Notes under the pieces: model-generated | What the model was told of the DNA's origin: nothing | Database searches by the model: none | What the model saw: the letters and a program-made list of their open reading frames with translations, nothing else | Assembly (NCBI GenBank): GCA_964650405.1 | Contig: CAZYTO010000155.1 | Span: forward strand, 1-13,710 | DNA: 13,710 nucleotides | Reading direction: 5' to 3' | Source of the DNA: CAZYTO01 sp964650405 | GTDB taxonomy: Bacteria; Acidobacteriota; Thermoanaerobaculia; Gp7-AA8 | Translations under genes and position numbers: made by a program | In this document: piece after piece, positions 13,495 through 13,710 of the stretch | Numbering within the stretch: position 1 is the stretch's first letter | Layout of the letters: the number at the start of each line of letters is the position of its first letter

Positions 13495-13710
13495 ATGCCA
13501 GAGTCGGAGATCGAGACCGAGAAGCTTCAGGAAGCCGTTCACGAAGAGCTGGAGCGCGAGGGCGGCCGTCTGCTCAAGACGATCGCGCTCACGTCGGCCA
13601 GCATGGCCGCCTTCGCCGCCGTTGCCGCCGCTTGCGCCGCAGCGACCGTGAAAGAGGCCCTGGTGCACAATGCCGTGGCGCTGACGTTGCCAGCAACGGC
13701 CCCAGGAGAA
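13495..13710 (+). CDS. DUF4337-like membrane protein, N-terminal fragment (runs off the window)
   Basis: The frame is open from the ATG at 13495 to the window end, giving 72 codons. Residues 1-26 are acidic and helical (MPESEIETEKLQEAVHEELE). They are followed by a hydrophobic alanine-rich stretch at about 29-52 (IALTSASMAAFAAVAAACAA) and then VKEALVHNAVAL. This order, an acidic start, an ALT-type membrane helix and an EAL-containing segment, resembles DUF4337 proteins, which have no known function. The last ten codons fit the family less well. The start is supported by TACAAT exactly six bases upstream. Divergent from the antitoxin, it shares an 81-base spacer with it. Confidence 0.6.
   Translation, partial: MPESEIETEKLQEAVHEELEREGGRLLKTIALTSASMAAFAAVAAACAAATVKEALVHNAVALTLPATAPGE

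Overview
The window is high-GC, gene-dense bacterial DNA with mostly housekeeping and envelope genes. A run of ten Ns and two incoherent joins show that it is a draft, probably metagenomic, scaffold. A peptidase of the NAALADase type, an adenylosuccinate lyase close to the animal enzyme, and DUF433/DUF5615 and DUF4337-like genes would fit Acidobacteriota or a related phylum. That is an inference from gene content; no rRNA or other marker is present.

Layout. Bases 1-229 (minus strand) hold the first 76 codons of a polyphosphate kinase, cut by the window edge. Bases 388-about 707 (plus) hold the start of a secreted phosphoesterase whose homology stops abruptly. Bases about 708-881 are a fragment of unknown origin. 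From about 882 the plus strand encodes phosphoglycerate kinase, without its first 25 or so residues and interrupted by the N gap (1684-1693). The same roughly 36-codon stretch of this gene, in two diverged versions, lies on both sides of the gap. Everything left of about 882 should therefore not be trusted as a true neighbour of what follows.

From 2189 the layout is coherent. A CYTH protein and a sugar-1-phosphate nucleotidyltransferase follow pgk. A membrane-anchored GAF sensor histidine kinase and ndk are next on the plus strand. A minus-strand pair, purB then rlpA (ATGA overlap), converges on ndk. An FtsB/DivIC-like cell-division gene is divergent from purB. A second minus-strand pair, an M28 peptidase and an outer-membrane beta-barrel protein (ATGA overlap), converges on the ftsB-like gene. 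A DUF433/DUF5615 antitoxin-toxin pair and the start of a DUF4337-like membrane protein close the window.

Relations between genes. Cell-wall and division functions recur: the RlpA lytic transglycosylase with a SPOR domain, the FtsB-like protein and a sugar nucleotidyltransferase. Nucleotide metabolism is represented by purB and ndk. The peptidase and barrel protein form an envelope or secretory unit. A notable cross-gene pattern is that several genes heading transcription units have a TATAAT-like box 6-9 bases before the start codon and no Shine-Dalgarno sequence, which suggests leaderless mRNAs. Genes inside operons have clear Shine-Dalgarno sites. I did not find a convincing undescribed multi-gene system; the best leads are the leaderless promoters, a nested palindrome before ndk, and repeats abutting the CYTH start.
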